A stretch of DNA of 64,000 nucleotides from Hirudo medicinalis (taxonomy: Eukaryota > Annelida > Clitellata > Hirudinida > Hirudinidae). Positions 47,001 through 61,633 of this stretch are shown in pieces; the stretch's first letter is position 1; the number at the start of each line of letters is the position of its first letter. The notes under the pieces were generated by a model that did not search any database, had not been told where the DNA came from, and was given only the letters and a program-made list of their open reading frames with translations. Location: assembly GCA_011800805.1 (NCBI GenBank), contig MPNW01000035.1, positions 274,003 to 338,002 of the forward strand, written 5' to 3'. Both the position numbers and the translations under genes were made by a program.

Positions 47001-47547
47001 GCGATGCAACCAGATCAGCTAAAAGTAGTTGGAATATATATGTGCGTAATATTTAATCGAATTTAATTATACCAATTATGATTAATCTATTAAGAAAATT
47101 TTAATCGTTCGCAGCCCTAATTTACTTCTTATATACTTTCATCGGACATCAGAAGACATCTTTTGCATCGTTAAGCTCATTTACATAAATTCGCAATGCA
47201 TTGCTCAAAGTTGTAGTCCAAAATTTAATAATTTACCAAAAGAGACATTCAGTTGTAAGCGCTTATAGGGAATTGATAACATTTCAGTATTCCAGAATAC
47301 CTAATTTTCTTACTGAATTTTTTCATTCAGCCTCATCAGCGAAGTTAATGACCTTTCCAACTCTATTGACCTTCTCATCCAGAAGTCCAACGAGTCCGAA
47401 AACGCTTTGAAGGACATGTTGGATGAAAGGATGGTGCTGGAGAAGAACATAGCTGTAGTGGATCATTCCATCTTCATTGATAAAGAAAAATGCCTGCCTC
47501 ATCGCACAAGATACCCGACTAAGATTCAGCTTCTTGGATACCAGTAA
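44082..47547 (+). CDS. TEKT4: Tektin-4, with a one-base frame break in exon 3
   Basis: Six exons (44082-44594, 44840-44910, 45090-45232, 45402-45624, 45700-45854, 47331-47547) give about 440 residues, the usual length for tektins. Tektins are coiled-coil filaments inside axonemal doublet microtubules, so this marks motile cilia or sperm. Typical stretches are LDWSDKKQAYDID, STPESWAQFTHDNLSRAEQER, LKVAQTRL and RPNVEL. The end KCLPHRTRYPTKIQLLGYQ closely matches the tektin-4 terminus ahead of its stop. Exon 3 begins in the frame of DWSDKK but must leave in another frame to meet exon 4. One base appears missing near 45160-45175. The rest of the gene is intact, so an assembly indel is more likely than a dead gene. 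Intron 5 contains a hAT element. Confidence 0.9.
45923..47119 (+). mobile_element. Non-autonomous hAT element carrying a BED zinc finger, in TEKT4 intron 5
   Basis: The element starts TAGGGCTGCG and ends CGCAGCCCTA. It is flanked by a perfect 8-bp target duplication ATTTACTT (45915-45922 and 47120-47127). The subterminal ends are rich in ATCGATTAAT. A plus-strand frame (46074-46466) encodes a BED-type zinc finger: VYCVHCNKQF, then HLRHKHP, the C-x2-C...H-x4-H pattern of hAT transposase N-termini. The frame then ends, and no catalytic or dimerisation region was recognised in the remaining 650 bp. It is an internally deleted copy, probably mobilised by a ZBED-type partner elsewhere. Confidence 0.9.
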
Positions 47548-47832
47548 ATAATTAATCAAATACATATTTATTGTTTCTTATGTAGGTTAATGTAATAGAT
47601 TTCTAATTTTGATATTAGTTTGGTCTTTTAAAGCAAAAGTTATTCAATTAAATTAATCTCTCGTTACTCGAAGTTGTGTTCTTTATCAGCTGTATAAATT
47701 GAAATCTTCTGTGACGTCTTCATCGGTGAACCTGAAATATGATGGAAATAGATATAAATAAATAGATGGAAATAAATGTAATAAAAATATTAATGACAAA
47801 ATAAGCATTAATATTATTATTCTAATGTTAAG

Positions 47833-51626
<3,794 letters not shown>

Positions 51627-51879
51627 CTTGATTTTTAATTTGGTGGGATAAACAAATTGTATAAAATAATAGATTGTGACGTGGTCCATTAAATCTGAAA
51701 AGGTAATGAGCAGAATTTTTATATTAACTCAAAGTTAAAATATCAAATTAATCTAAAAGGAATTTAACTTTTTTATGGCACTCACTTTCAGTCACTTTCC
51801 ACTAGTCTAAATACTGCGCCTTTTGGTTGAACTATTTGTTTTTTTTTTCGTTTTGGTATACTAACTCAGTCGCTGAGCA
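51627..51879. promoter_or_regulatory. Shared upstream region of the p97-like and F-BAR genes
   Basis: Start codons of the two divergent genes are 253 bp apart, so the promoters must be close or shared. No TATA box or other core motif is clear. Confidence 0.4.
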
Positions 51880-54800
51880 ATGACTTGGGGAAAGGATTTG
51901 TGGGTTAATATTTCATTCTTTTGCGATTTAAAAAAATTCGCTACCGCAATTTCGTTTTGCGTAATTCGCGTCACTTATTAGTGGTTCGGAAATATCCACT
52001 TTTTGGAGTCACAATTGCCGTGTTTCTGCAAGCATTGTGCGTATAATTTCATTATTTAAATTCGGAAACCCAAGCAATCTGAGAAAAGTCGGCTTAGGGT
52101 CATGCATGATTTATTAAATATTGAAGTAAGATTAAGTATTGAAGAGTCAAAAGCACAAAGATTTTATGATTATGCTTGCAATAAAATATAATTGATATTG
52201 TTTGTTCAGAAGTAGATTATTGATTAAAAAATGAATTGATTTTTAAGAGATTTGATATGTAAAAATGCTTAGACAAAGTTTAGAATTGTTATTAATGTGT
52301 TATCATTCTTGGCTTTGGCCAGATCGGCATTGTTGTATTTAGTTATGTGTAATCTGGCAAATTTAAAGTTCGAAATAGTTTTTTCCATTTAATTTTTGAT
52401 GGGTCCAAAGGAACCTCTTGCTAGAGCTTAAATTTTGACAAGAAGAGAATTTACATGCAGATAATATCACTAATTGCATGATCAATAATAATAACAATGC
52501 TACAAGTCAGTTCAACTTAGTTTAGTGTTTGAATCATGAAGGCATCATGAGAATAGTTACATTTTAGAATACTTATTTATGCAATTTTCATTTAACACCT
52601 GTTGTTAAAGTTATTACTCTTCAAATTGTGCAAATAATACTTTTAATGATTTGTAGGATCAGTTTGACAGCATAGCAGCGCATACTCTCAAAGGAATTGA
52701 ATTTTCTGAAAGAATTTCGCAGTTTATAAAAGAAAGATGCATAATTGAAAATGAATATGCTGCGAGATTAAAGTGAGAATAACACTTCGTTACATGTTGA
52801 TTTAATTAATCATCCAATAATTCATTACTAAGCATCATGAAGGTCGACATTATTTGATAGGTGCTTGAATTTCTGTTACTGTTTGTTTCAGAAAATTGGT
52901 GAAGAATTACCAGCCTAAGAAGAAAGACGATGATACTGAGTATGTTGTATTTGTTTTAATTCAGTTTTTGATGTGTGTCATGGAGTCAATCCACCAAAAT
53001 AGAGCAAAGAATGCTGTAATATTTTTTTTAAATGATTGGAAATGTTCAGTTTTAAACAGTATTAGAACTCAAGTCATGGATTCTTTGGACTTATTTCAGT
53101 CATTCATTCATTCATTTGTTATCTTTGCATTAACCAGTTTATTTCCATTTTCCTAGACTGTCTTTCTCTGTACGTCAGTTTTCACTTTCATCATCACTCC
53201 TTCATTCATTATGATGGGAAATACCGTGGTTCTGAACAAATAGATAATATTCTTATAGACAAAATTCTTTCCTTGCTTAAGAATATTCTGAGTTTGTCTG
53301 AAAAATTGTTCATGCAATTTCCATATTTGAGCCAACACAAACAAAATGATTTCCAGCAGAATTGATTGCAATGTTTTTATTTAGTAAATCATATTTTTAA
53401 CATGATGAGGTAATGGCCTTTCCTAAATGCATTTGTAATGTACAATGTGTTTGTTTTTTCTTTATTCTTAAGGAGATATGGTTTGGGCAGACAACATGAA
53501 ACGATGGATTTGTGTTTTGAGATAATTCCTGAAACATAATGTTTCTGAATTTCTTGGAATTCAATTTTCAAACCAATTATCATCATCATAGAAGTTACAA
53601 ATTGACAAATGCTCTTAACTGATATCAGCTTAAATTTACTTAATAGATTATGCCATTGTATGATTTTAATTGAATATATGAGCTTCAATGCCTTCTAAAT
53701 AAAAGAATAAGATATTTAATTGCATCCAACTGAAATTCTTGTTTAGAATGATTGCATCGTCGTTGGCTCGTTCTAAGTTTATGTTCCGTCGCCATTATTT
53801 GTAATGGCTTCCGAGCGAAGCTTCCATTGAAGTCGTTTCGATTGTCTCAGATGGACGAGCGTGAAGGGCTTCACGGCGATGATTACCGAGGTGCACGACA
53901 TCGCGGGCCAACACGAAATGATCGCAGACAACCTCAACAACACCGTAGTCAAAGAACTTCAAAACTTGGTCCATCAAGTCAAACAGGACAGGAAGAAAGT
54001 ACTTGGAGTTTTAAAATTTGCCCCTTTATTTATTTTTTGTTCACTTGTGTGACTTTTAAAAGCCACTGATTATTCCCATTGCATTCTGAAGTTTTCAGAA
54101 TTACTAAAAAATGCTAATTGCTCTTTTTTTTGCACATCATGACCTGGAGTATTAAAGAGTTTTTAAATTTAAAAAATATGGGCGGCTTTTGAGCTTTCAC
54201 GAAAGTTCTCATTAAGATATTTCAACACTCGTAGCACTTGGCTGCCGGACAAAAGCAACAGGCCGCTCTGCAGCTTCAAATGCAGTCGTTAGACAAGGTA
54301 GGAAAGTTCATTTTAAATGTAATTATTATCGTAATGCACTTCTCTTCTATCCATGTCACTATGTGTTATTAGTTTTAAGCTCACACTTACGTTCAATTTT
54401 TATTTTCCTTAATGTTTATTGAAAAGTATTTTGAAACGTAAGTCACTTCATGTTAAATTAATAAAGATTTAAGGATGCGAAAGAGAAATGATGCTAACAA
54501 CTTCTAACTTCTGTTTTCTTTTAGCCCATCTTTGTCAGTTTTTGAGTTGTCTACTGACGACGACCCACCATCTGCTGAGTCTTTTATAATTGTCGTAATT
54601 TCTTTTTTTTCAACTTTAATTAGATGCCTTCTGATAATTGCTCAGTGGTTCGAGTCTTCCTTCGGTTACACGTTATTTGTATCATTAATCTTCCTGCATT
54701 TGTACCAGCCTTGTGCATCATTGTGCAATTTATTCATGTAAACCCATGCTATCGGCACTTGAAAAGATAATGATTGCATCCAGTCAATAAATTGGATGTC

Positions 54801-57800
54801 ATTAATGGCTTCCTCTTCGTGTGAGATTTTTACATGATTTTTCTACTTAAATTGCTATGTAAACATTATTTGTCTTATGTTTTAAATCACATGAGATATT
54901 TCTTACTGCCAGTGCAAAAAACAGTATGAAAAATCATTCAGGGAGCAGAGAAGGCCCAGGAATTGTTTAGGAAAGCTGATGCTGACAGGCACATGTCAAA
55001 AGCTGATGTTGAAAAGGTTCATAACTTTTGGCCTTTGTCAAAAAGTCTGTCACCACAGAAAGTCTTTGAAAGTTGATCCTGACAAATTTCAGGCACAGAA
55101 CATAATGCTTCAGAAGCAACAAAACAGTGAAGAGTGCAAAAAAGAATATGCCTCAGAACTCCAGAAGACTAACGAATGTCAAGCTCAACATTACAATTTT
55201 GGCATGACATTGGTGTTCGAGGTAAACGTAAATATTTTGATATTTTGCGGGTTTTTTATACATATTGTTTTTGCTCTTTGGCAGCAACTTCAAGAAATGG
55301 AGGAGAAGAGAATAACAAAAATTCAGGAGCTGTTAAGAAGTTGTGCAGACATTGAGAAAGATGTTTTACCCATCATCAACACGTGCATATCTGGCATGAT
55401 AAAAGCTGCTGATTCCGTCTCATTTTCTGAGGTAACTTTCTTTTCATGCAGCTGACCATCAAAATGAATTTTATAAATTGAACTCGAATTATGTTGCTTT
55501 AATGTTTTAAATCTGAGTGCAATGAGAAGAGCCTATAACTGCCTAAATATGTTTTTACATGCAAGTATTTTTAAGTAGCTGGATGATGTATTAGGTGAGT
55601 TCTAACATATCAAGTGCATTGTGGACAATTAAGCACCAAGAAGCTTGAGTAATTGAAATTTTCGAACCAGGATTCTCAGGCAGTGATAGAAAAGTTTAAG
55701 TCGGGATTCTTACCTCCAGAGGACATTACTTTTGAAGATCTTAGTAACCCCCTGCTCGAGAGGATCAATAATTCTACCCCTTCTTCAGTCCCCCATCACA
55801 GTTCCCAGAGACTTGATTCTGTCAGAAGTTCTTTTTCTGGAGGATCAGTGAAAACCAAGAGAAAAACTCGTCTGCTCAATATCTTTTCTGGATCAAAGGT
55901 GTGTTTTTATTGCAATTTTTTTAGCGAAATGTGATAATTTGGTCGTTAATTTGTCAAGTGGTTTGTATCTATGAGTTAGTTAGTTTTTATGATTCCACTA
56001 ATTCTGTTGTTTTTTTTTATACATTTTAATTACATGAATAATTAGGGGCAAAACTTTGGTTATGAAAAGTTTTATTTGAATTTACTTGACATCTCAAACA
56101 ATTATTAAGTCTTTATGAATGCATTAATTTGGTCAAATGTTTAAATAATGGAAGATTTACATAAAATCATTTGTTTGTAAAATTCACTGGTCATTTTATA
56201 ACTTATCAGATTATAGGAATGCTGGTGAGTATTTTCTTTCGGATTAACCGTTCTTGGATAACGAGATTGCACCAACAACTTGCTTGAAAATTTATTGATG
56301 ATTTTGTAGACTTATTATTTATTTCCTTTTCATTGCAAATATTAGGTTTTTGATTCACTGCTTTTGAAAAATGAATTTGTGGATTTTTTGATGTTGAGTG
56401 ATTTTGCTTCTTTCCCTTGTGTTATTTGCTAACACATTCCTCAAACTTTAAATTATTGTTAGATCAAGAATATTGACCTCTTCTTTTTAATAAATTGAAA
56501 CCTTAATCTACTTTATGTTTGGCAACTAAAATTTCTAACCAATCGCTTGTCAGTCTGATGACATTAAGGAAGATTACAGCCATTTGCCACCTAACCAACA
56601 AAAGAAAAAACTGAATCAACGAATTGCTGTAATTAAAAATTCATTAGCCAAGGAGACTGCTGAGAGGTGGGTAACCATGATTTGTTGCACTGAGGTGGTA
56701 TCTTATTAAAAGCATTAATTATGCTTATCAGGGACGGAATGCTGAAGATGCAGGATGTCTACAGACAAAACCTTGCACTGGGGGATCCTCAGACGCTTTC
56801 AAAGCAACTCGACGAAAATGGACAGAAACTAGATAAATTAAGGGTTGAACTTCAAAAATTTGAGGTTTTTATTAAAATCATTTCAAACAATTTGATATAA
56901 CTGTTTATATTGAGCTTGATAGTGACGTGATCAGTGGCTCATTATTGTATCATTGGAGATATTTTTAATATATTTAGTAGTAATATAGGTAGTATATTTC
57001 AATAATTATTTGACGACACATCGTGTCATTGTTATTATATATATTATTTTCAAAAATCCAGGTCTACCTTCGAGAAGTTGAAAACAGCATCAATGTGGAT
57101 CCTAAAACAAACAGATTCAGCACCAGTCTCCAGGGATCTCCAATATCATCCTCTCATGCAAATAGTCGGTTAGTGTCGGTTCGCCGTCTTTAATTTTAAG
57201 CCCGTCGGAATACATTCGATCAATGTCTTCCTTGTGAAAGTGTGTAGCATTTAAATGCTTGAAGTGTTCAAAAGGCTTTATTACTTTAGTAACTCGAAAT
57301 CAATGGATTTAATTTGATATATTGTAGATCAGATAATAAAATGGGCGTTTCAAGGAATGACAGCGTGTCTTGTGGTAACTTCGACGTGGCTAGGATTTCA
57401 ACTCAGTCGGCAACAACGGACCAAGACAGCTTTGATGACATAGACGACGATGACACCGTAGACGGTGACATGCGACCGATCGGAAGATGCGTTGCCCTTT
57501 ATCCATTTGATGGTATGAATTAAATTTTATTTTTATTGTTTTCCACACATTTGCTATTGCACTATTTCAAACCCATATTGACATGGCTTAATAGATCCTA
57601 CTTGTCTCACATTTTATGATTTATAAAAATTGCTAAGTAAGCATAAAGTCACTAAACTTATTTACAAAGTTAGTTTTAGTGGTTGGTCCAATTTATGCAT
57701 ATGTTTCAGCTCCCAGTGAAGGTTCCATTTCCATGTATGAAGGTGAAGAGTTTCACATAATGGAGCATGACCAAGGTGATGGATGGATGAGAGTGAGGAG

Positions 57801-57870
57801 GATGAATAATCTCGAGGAGGGATTCGTTCCGACAAGTTACGTCGAAATCGACAAAAAAAGCCTGAGCTGA
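51880..57870 (+). CDS. FNBP1: CIP4/FBP17/TOCA-type F-BAR, HR1 and SH3 protein
   Basis: Fourteen exons (51880-51903, 52657-52772, 52892-52939, 53851-53998, 54235-54297, 54913-55016, 55093-55221, 55285-55431, 55671-55898, 56554-56666, 56732-56864, 57062-57168, 57328-57512, 57710-57870) encode about 568 residues. This family bends membranes and links Cdc42 to N-WASP/Arp2/3 during endocytosis. The start [12 protein letters not shown] matches the family N-terminus. The F-BAR spans the first ~290 residues ([46 protein letters not shown]). The HR1 region begins near [14 protein letters not shown] and includes [14 protein letters not shown]. The SH3 is at the end ([35 protein letters not shown]). Exon 6 needs one extra base near 54943 to keep the KSFRE..EKAQELF frame, probably an assembly indel. 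FNBP1 stands for the ancestor of FNBP1, FNBP1L and TRIP10. Confidence 0.92.
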
Positions 57871-59731
57871 GTTTGTAGCAAATAGTTTGATGGTAGCCAT
57901 TCAAATCGTGTTTCTTCCTGTCGCAACGTGGCAATCCGACGTCTTACCGTTCGCTTTTCTCTTTGTTTCTGACATTACAATGTCTCTCGGATTGAGTCTA
58001 CTTTAAGCAAAACCGAGGTGCAAATCTTTTGCAATCTCGTCTTAATTCTTCAATGCAGTGTACTTTCTTGTGTGATCTTTGTAAATCTGCATGCATGGTT
58101 CGTGGTTTCTGTATGGGTTGTTATATTCATTTATTCATTAAATCATGTTTTCAATTTTTATGATGCCCTTTGTGCACTGAGCCAAACCTGTTCTATCTTC
58201 ATCATGGCTCTTTGAGAATGGTATTGTTTTGTTCTTTTAAGATTACATCTAGTCTCTCAAATTTAACGATCATTTTGTTTGCATGCGCCGCAGCTTGGAG
58301 TTCGGGTCGTGGAAATTCATTTAAGGAACTTACTTTACAATTTAGCATTTCTGTTGAAGGGTTCGCACCGCTTTAAAATTCTGTATGCAGAGGTTCTTGA
58401 AGTTTTTCGAAGACAGGTGTTTCTAGAAAGGTTTTAGGTTTTTGATATGCCATATAGATTTATTTTGTCCAAATTGAAAATCAAGCCATTTTGAAATTGT
58501 GACAAAATTTCGTTTGTTACTGGATGTCTGCATGGATGTACATGAGTGGTTTGGAATGTTGAGTTTAAAGTTTTTGACAAATTGAGTTGGAGATCTATGA
58601 GTTGGCATAAGTCTGTTGCTGTTAAATGGAAAATCTGACAATCTTAAGTCTCATAAAAGACTATTGACCTAGTTCAAAATCCAAGTTTTATGTTTTGTGG
58701 CCTGATTTTTCTAATTTATCTTCCAATATCCAAGAGTGGGGATGTTTGCAAATAATAATAAATTAATATTGAATTTTCACATTTTATTTTAAATGTGAAC
58801 CCATTTAATGAAATTGTCAAATTTGCTATCATCTGAAGGTTACTTGAAATTTGCCACTTCTCTGTTGGAGGTTGTTTGTCAAACCCTCGATGAGCTAAAT
58901 TTTTTGCAGGTTTTGCTTTTTATTGTGCAGTTATCTATTTATTATTCATTTATGTCTGTCTACATCAGCTGTTGAATTTTTACTGGATTCCATAATATTT
59001 GTGGCTTGCATATTTTTTAATTCATAGAAATAATTTGTTGGCAATTTCATTTCTTAAATTCTGATTAAATCCTTATTGCTCATAAATGTTTGTCCAGTAA
59101 TTTTGGTTAGCTAATGAACTGACTCTTAACCATGAAATATTCTAAAGTTAATATCTGACCTTTAGCTTGTTAAACCTCAAAAATATCAACATTTTGTGGA
59201 TGATTTTCTTTGGGGGACATGTGAACACACTCGTGCCTAAGCGAATGTTGAACCTCAGATTAACTTAACATTTATTTGTAGTAGGGACTTAATGCCTATA
59301 ATAAACCACTTCTTTCTGATTTGATATCCAAATTTTTGATAGACCTCTTTTGAATTTGTTTCATAAAATTTGAATATATTGTTTCCTCACCAAGCTTGTT
59401 TCAGAGGCTCACAACTCTTGTACTGAAATAATTGTTCTTCAGAGCACCTGCTGTCTTCCTGTGTGTCGCTTGGATCTGTACCTACTCATGGAACTATTGG
59501 CAGCCTCAAACAGAAGTTTGGGTGTTGAATCTACCTCTTAATACCTTGAACATTTCTGTGAGGTTGCCTCTGTTTCTTTTTTCTAAATTTGTAAAATTAC
59601 AGATTAATCTCTCCATTAGTATATCACGAGTCGTGCGAGGAACCACCTCTGAGGCCGGCACGTATCGCCTTGTTAGTACAAAAGCGAAGCTAGTCAGTTT
59701 TCATTGACCAATGGCGTTGCTCCATTAGCCA
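57871..59731 (+). other. Probable 3' UTR of the F-BAR gene and intergenic DNA
   Basis: AT-rich and without a supported coding frame. An AATAAA at 58757-58762 is one possible poly(A) signal for the F-BAR transcript. No repeat family was recognised up to about 59640, where the sequence becomes GC-richer. Confidence 0.4.
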
Positions 59732-59873
59732 GCCAATCAGAGAGCTCCCAATAAAGCCTCCCATCAAGTCTGCGCGGTTTTCACAAGCCGGCCAATAGGA
59801 GAACTCTCAATGGAGTCTCCTGTCAAGTCGGCGCAGTGCCGCTGGTCAACCGATGGGAGAGCTTCTAACACGA
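59732..59873. repeat. Imperfect 59-bp tandem repeat with CCAAT motifs
   Basis: About 2.4 units start at 59732 (GCCAATCAGAGAGCTC), 59791 (GCCAATAGGAGAACTC) and 59850 (CCGATGGGAGAGCTTC). Each has CATCAAGTC/TGTCAAGTC in its middle. CCAAT boxes begin the first two units, and another CCAAT lies just before at 59707-59711. Confidence 0.75.
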
Positions 59874-59885
59874 GCTTCCCAGTGT

Positions 59886-60003
59886 TCCCGCATGGTCTAA
59901 CGGTTAAGACTTCCGCCTCTCATGATGGCAACACGGATTCGAATCCCGTTGCGGGAGCGCCGTCCTAATCACCTAGCTATGCAACGGACGTTAATGAACA
60001 ATT
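59886..60003 (+). mobile_element. tRNA-Glu-derived SINE (family A), best copy
   Basis: The head TCCCGCATGGTCTAACGGTT, the GTTAAGAC box A region, CCTCTCA around a CTC anticodon, and GGATTCGAATCC (box B) with GTTGCGGGA closing the acceptor stem resemble tRNA-Glu(CTC). A 40-bp tail GTCCTAATCACCTAGCTATG then GGACGTTAATGAACAA follows. The same tail occurs at 11252-11385 and 15590-16042, which makes this a SINE and not a tRNA gene. Confidence 0.85.
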
Positions 60004-60285
60004 CTATTCTTCGGTGGTGGTTATCGTGCGTTTCGTCGTTCGTTGAGGATGTTGGCTGATGCGTGTAGGACTTGGTTTGATACTGCTCGTCGATATGGAT
60101 TGGTACCGATACAATACCGGCAGGGACACCCGTCTGATCAACGGGTGCGGCCCGACCTCGAGAGTGTCAGAGGATCCAAGGGCCGAAAGCTCAAAGAAGG
60201 GGTTTCCTCTCTGAGGATTCCTGCCGGAGCTCGGAAAGAGTTTCAGCTACTATCACTGTATTACGCCCCATAATTAGGGTGAAGA
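60004..60285 (+). mobile_element. GC-rich repeat fragment sharing sequence with the 37646-37720 element
   Basis: Directly follows the SINE. A 76-codon open frame (60043-60273) exists but resembles no known protein. The segment CAGGGACACCCGTCTGATCA matches the collagen-intron fragment at about 37674, so retrotransposon 3' sequence is the better reading. Confidence 0.45.
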
Positions 60286-61633
60286 ATCGCGAAATTCAAA
60301 TTATAGCTTGACCTATTATAATTTCGTGGCCTGGGCGGGAAAGACTTCAATAATTGTCATAAATCCCAAAGTTTTTGAAGCGAGAAACTTCAACTTTTTT
60401 TTAGAGGCGGAACATTTAGACCATGTGGGAACGCAAAGCACTTACGATGTTAGCTGGTTGTCCTTTATCAGCTAGTCTACAATTAACAATATCGCAAAAA
60501 ATTTAAGCTAAACCAATAAAAGTATAAATTTGACTTCCGCCTAGTATGAATGGTTACCGTAACGGTGTAAAGAAACAAGAAATTATTGCCCTGAGGCAAT
60601 TCTCATAAACGAAACTGGTCGAAATGTCTTCGCGCAACAGTAGTGATGTGCATACCTTGCAGTGAAGAATACTGCGAGGGCTTTTCACGAATATATATTT
60701 TTTCCTTGACCTGCAAATAACGATAATGCTGTAAATGGCCTCATTTAGTATTAAGGCTAATCGTCACCATAATTCATTGACTGTGAAGCGATATTGAAGT
60801 ATCACATCCTAATCAGCATTGGAGAGACGTCAGTCAATGTAATTATATAAAATCTGTGGTTATAAAGAACTAGCTGAGCTATTAAAAATTTGTTATAATT
60901 TATCCTTAACAATATTTCATCAGTCTAAAAACGGTTTTCAGTCTTTCAGCCAATTTGCTTTGTCTTTCACGATTCATTTTTCGTTTTTCGTAAAAAGCTG
61001 ACAGCTTATAGTTTGCGAAAGCTGCGCATTACAGATGTAAATATTGCTGGGTGTGTATTGGGGTTTACGCATTGCTTTAATGCACTTGTTGACAGGATAT
61101 TTTTTCTAATTTATCGAAGAACTCTTTTCGGCGAACACAAAATTTCGTTTTCTGTCATTTTTGTGCAACTGTTTCTGAGCTCATGAAAACAACTTATGGA
61201 TGAATGCGATAATTTGAAGCAGTTTATCATACCAAAACGTAGGACATCTGCATCTGGTCTGTTTAAAATATTTATTTTGGCAATAAAATTCAATTTATTT
61301 AAAATCGGAAGATGACTCGGCCAATCAGTATCTCACTTTTCCTTGATACCCACTAATACTTGCACTCACATAGGATGGAATTGGATGTTAACGATGTTCA
61401 TATATTTCGCTTTATATTATCAAATTATTTTTTATAAATGTCAAATCATATGTGGACTTTTGTAAAACCAACTGTATGTGACATGACATGATTCTAAAAA
61501 GCTTAGAAATGCGATTATCATTAAATCCAAATAAAAACCCATAACACATGTTTAGAATTATTGATGCATAGTTTCTTGAATTATTTATATTATTTTCTAT
61601 GATTTGTCTTGTAATTCATAATCAAAATTTTAG
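60286..61633. other. Upstream part of the TASOR-like gene, exons not identified
   Basis: The first recognised TASOR-like exon begins in phase 1, so at least one earlier exon with the start codon must exist. It probably lies in or before this stretch, but no candidate with a convincing donor was found. Confidence 0.4.

Noticed and set aside
54931..54942. Acceptor at TTCAG|GGAGCA that would start F-BAR exon 6 in frame without a missing base
   Set aside because: It would drop CKKQYEKSF, which aligns residue for residue with the family just before the [12 protein letters not shown] segment. A one-base deficit explains the data better, though cDNA should decide.
59886..59958. Functional tRNA-Glu gene
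   Set aside because: The same head is repeated elsewhere with a constant non-tRNA tail and accumulating mutations, which marks a SINE.
60043..60273. 76-residue open frame as a small gene
   Set aside because: It overlaps sequence shared with a retroelement fragment at 37.7 kb and has no recognisable domain.
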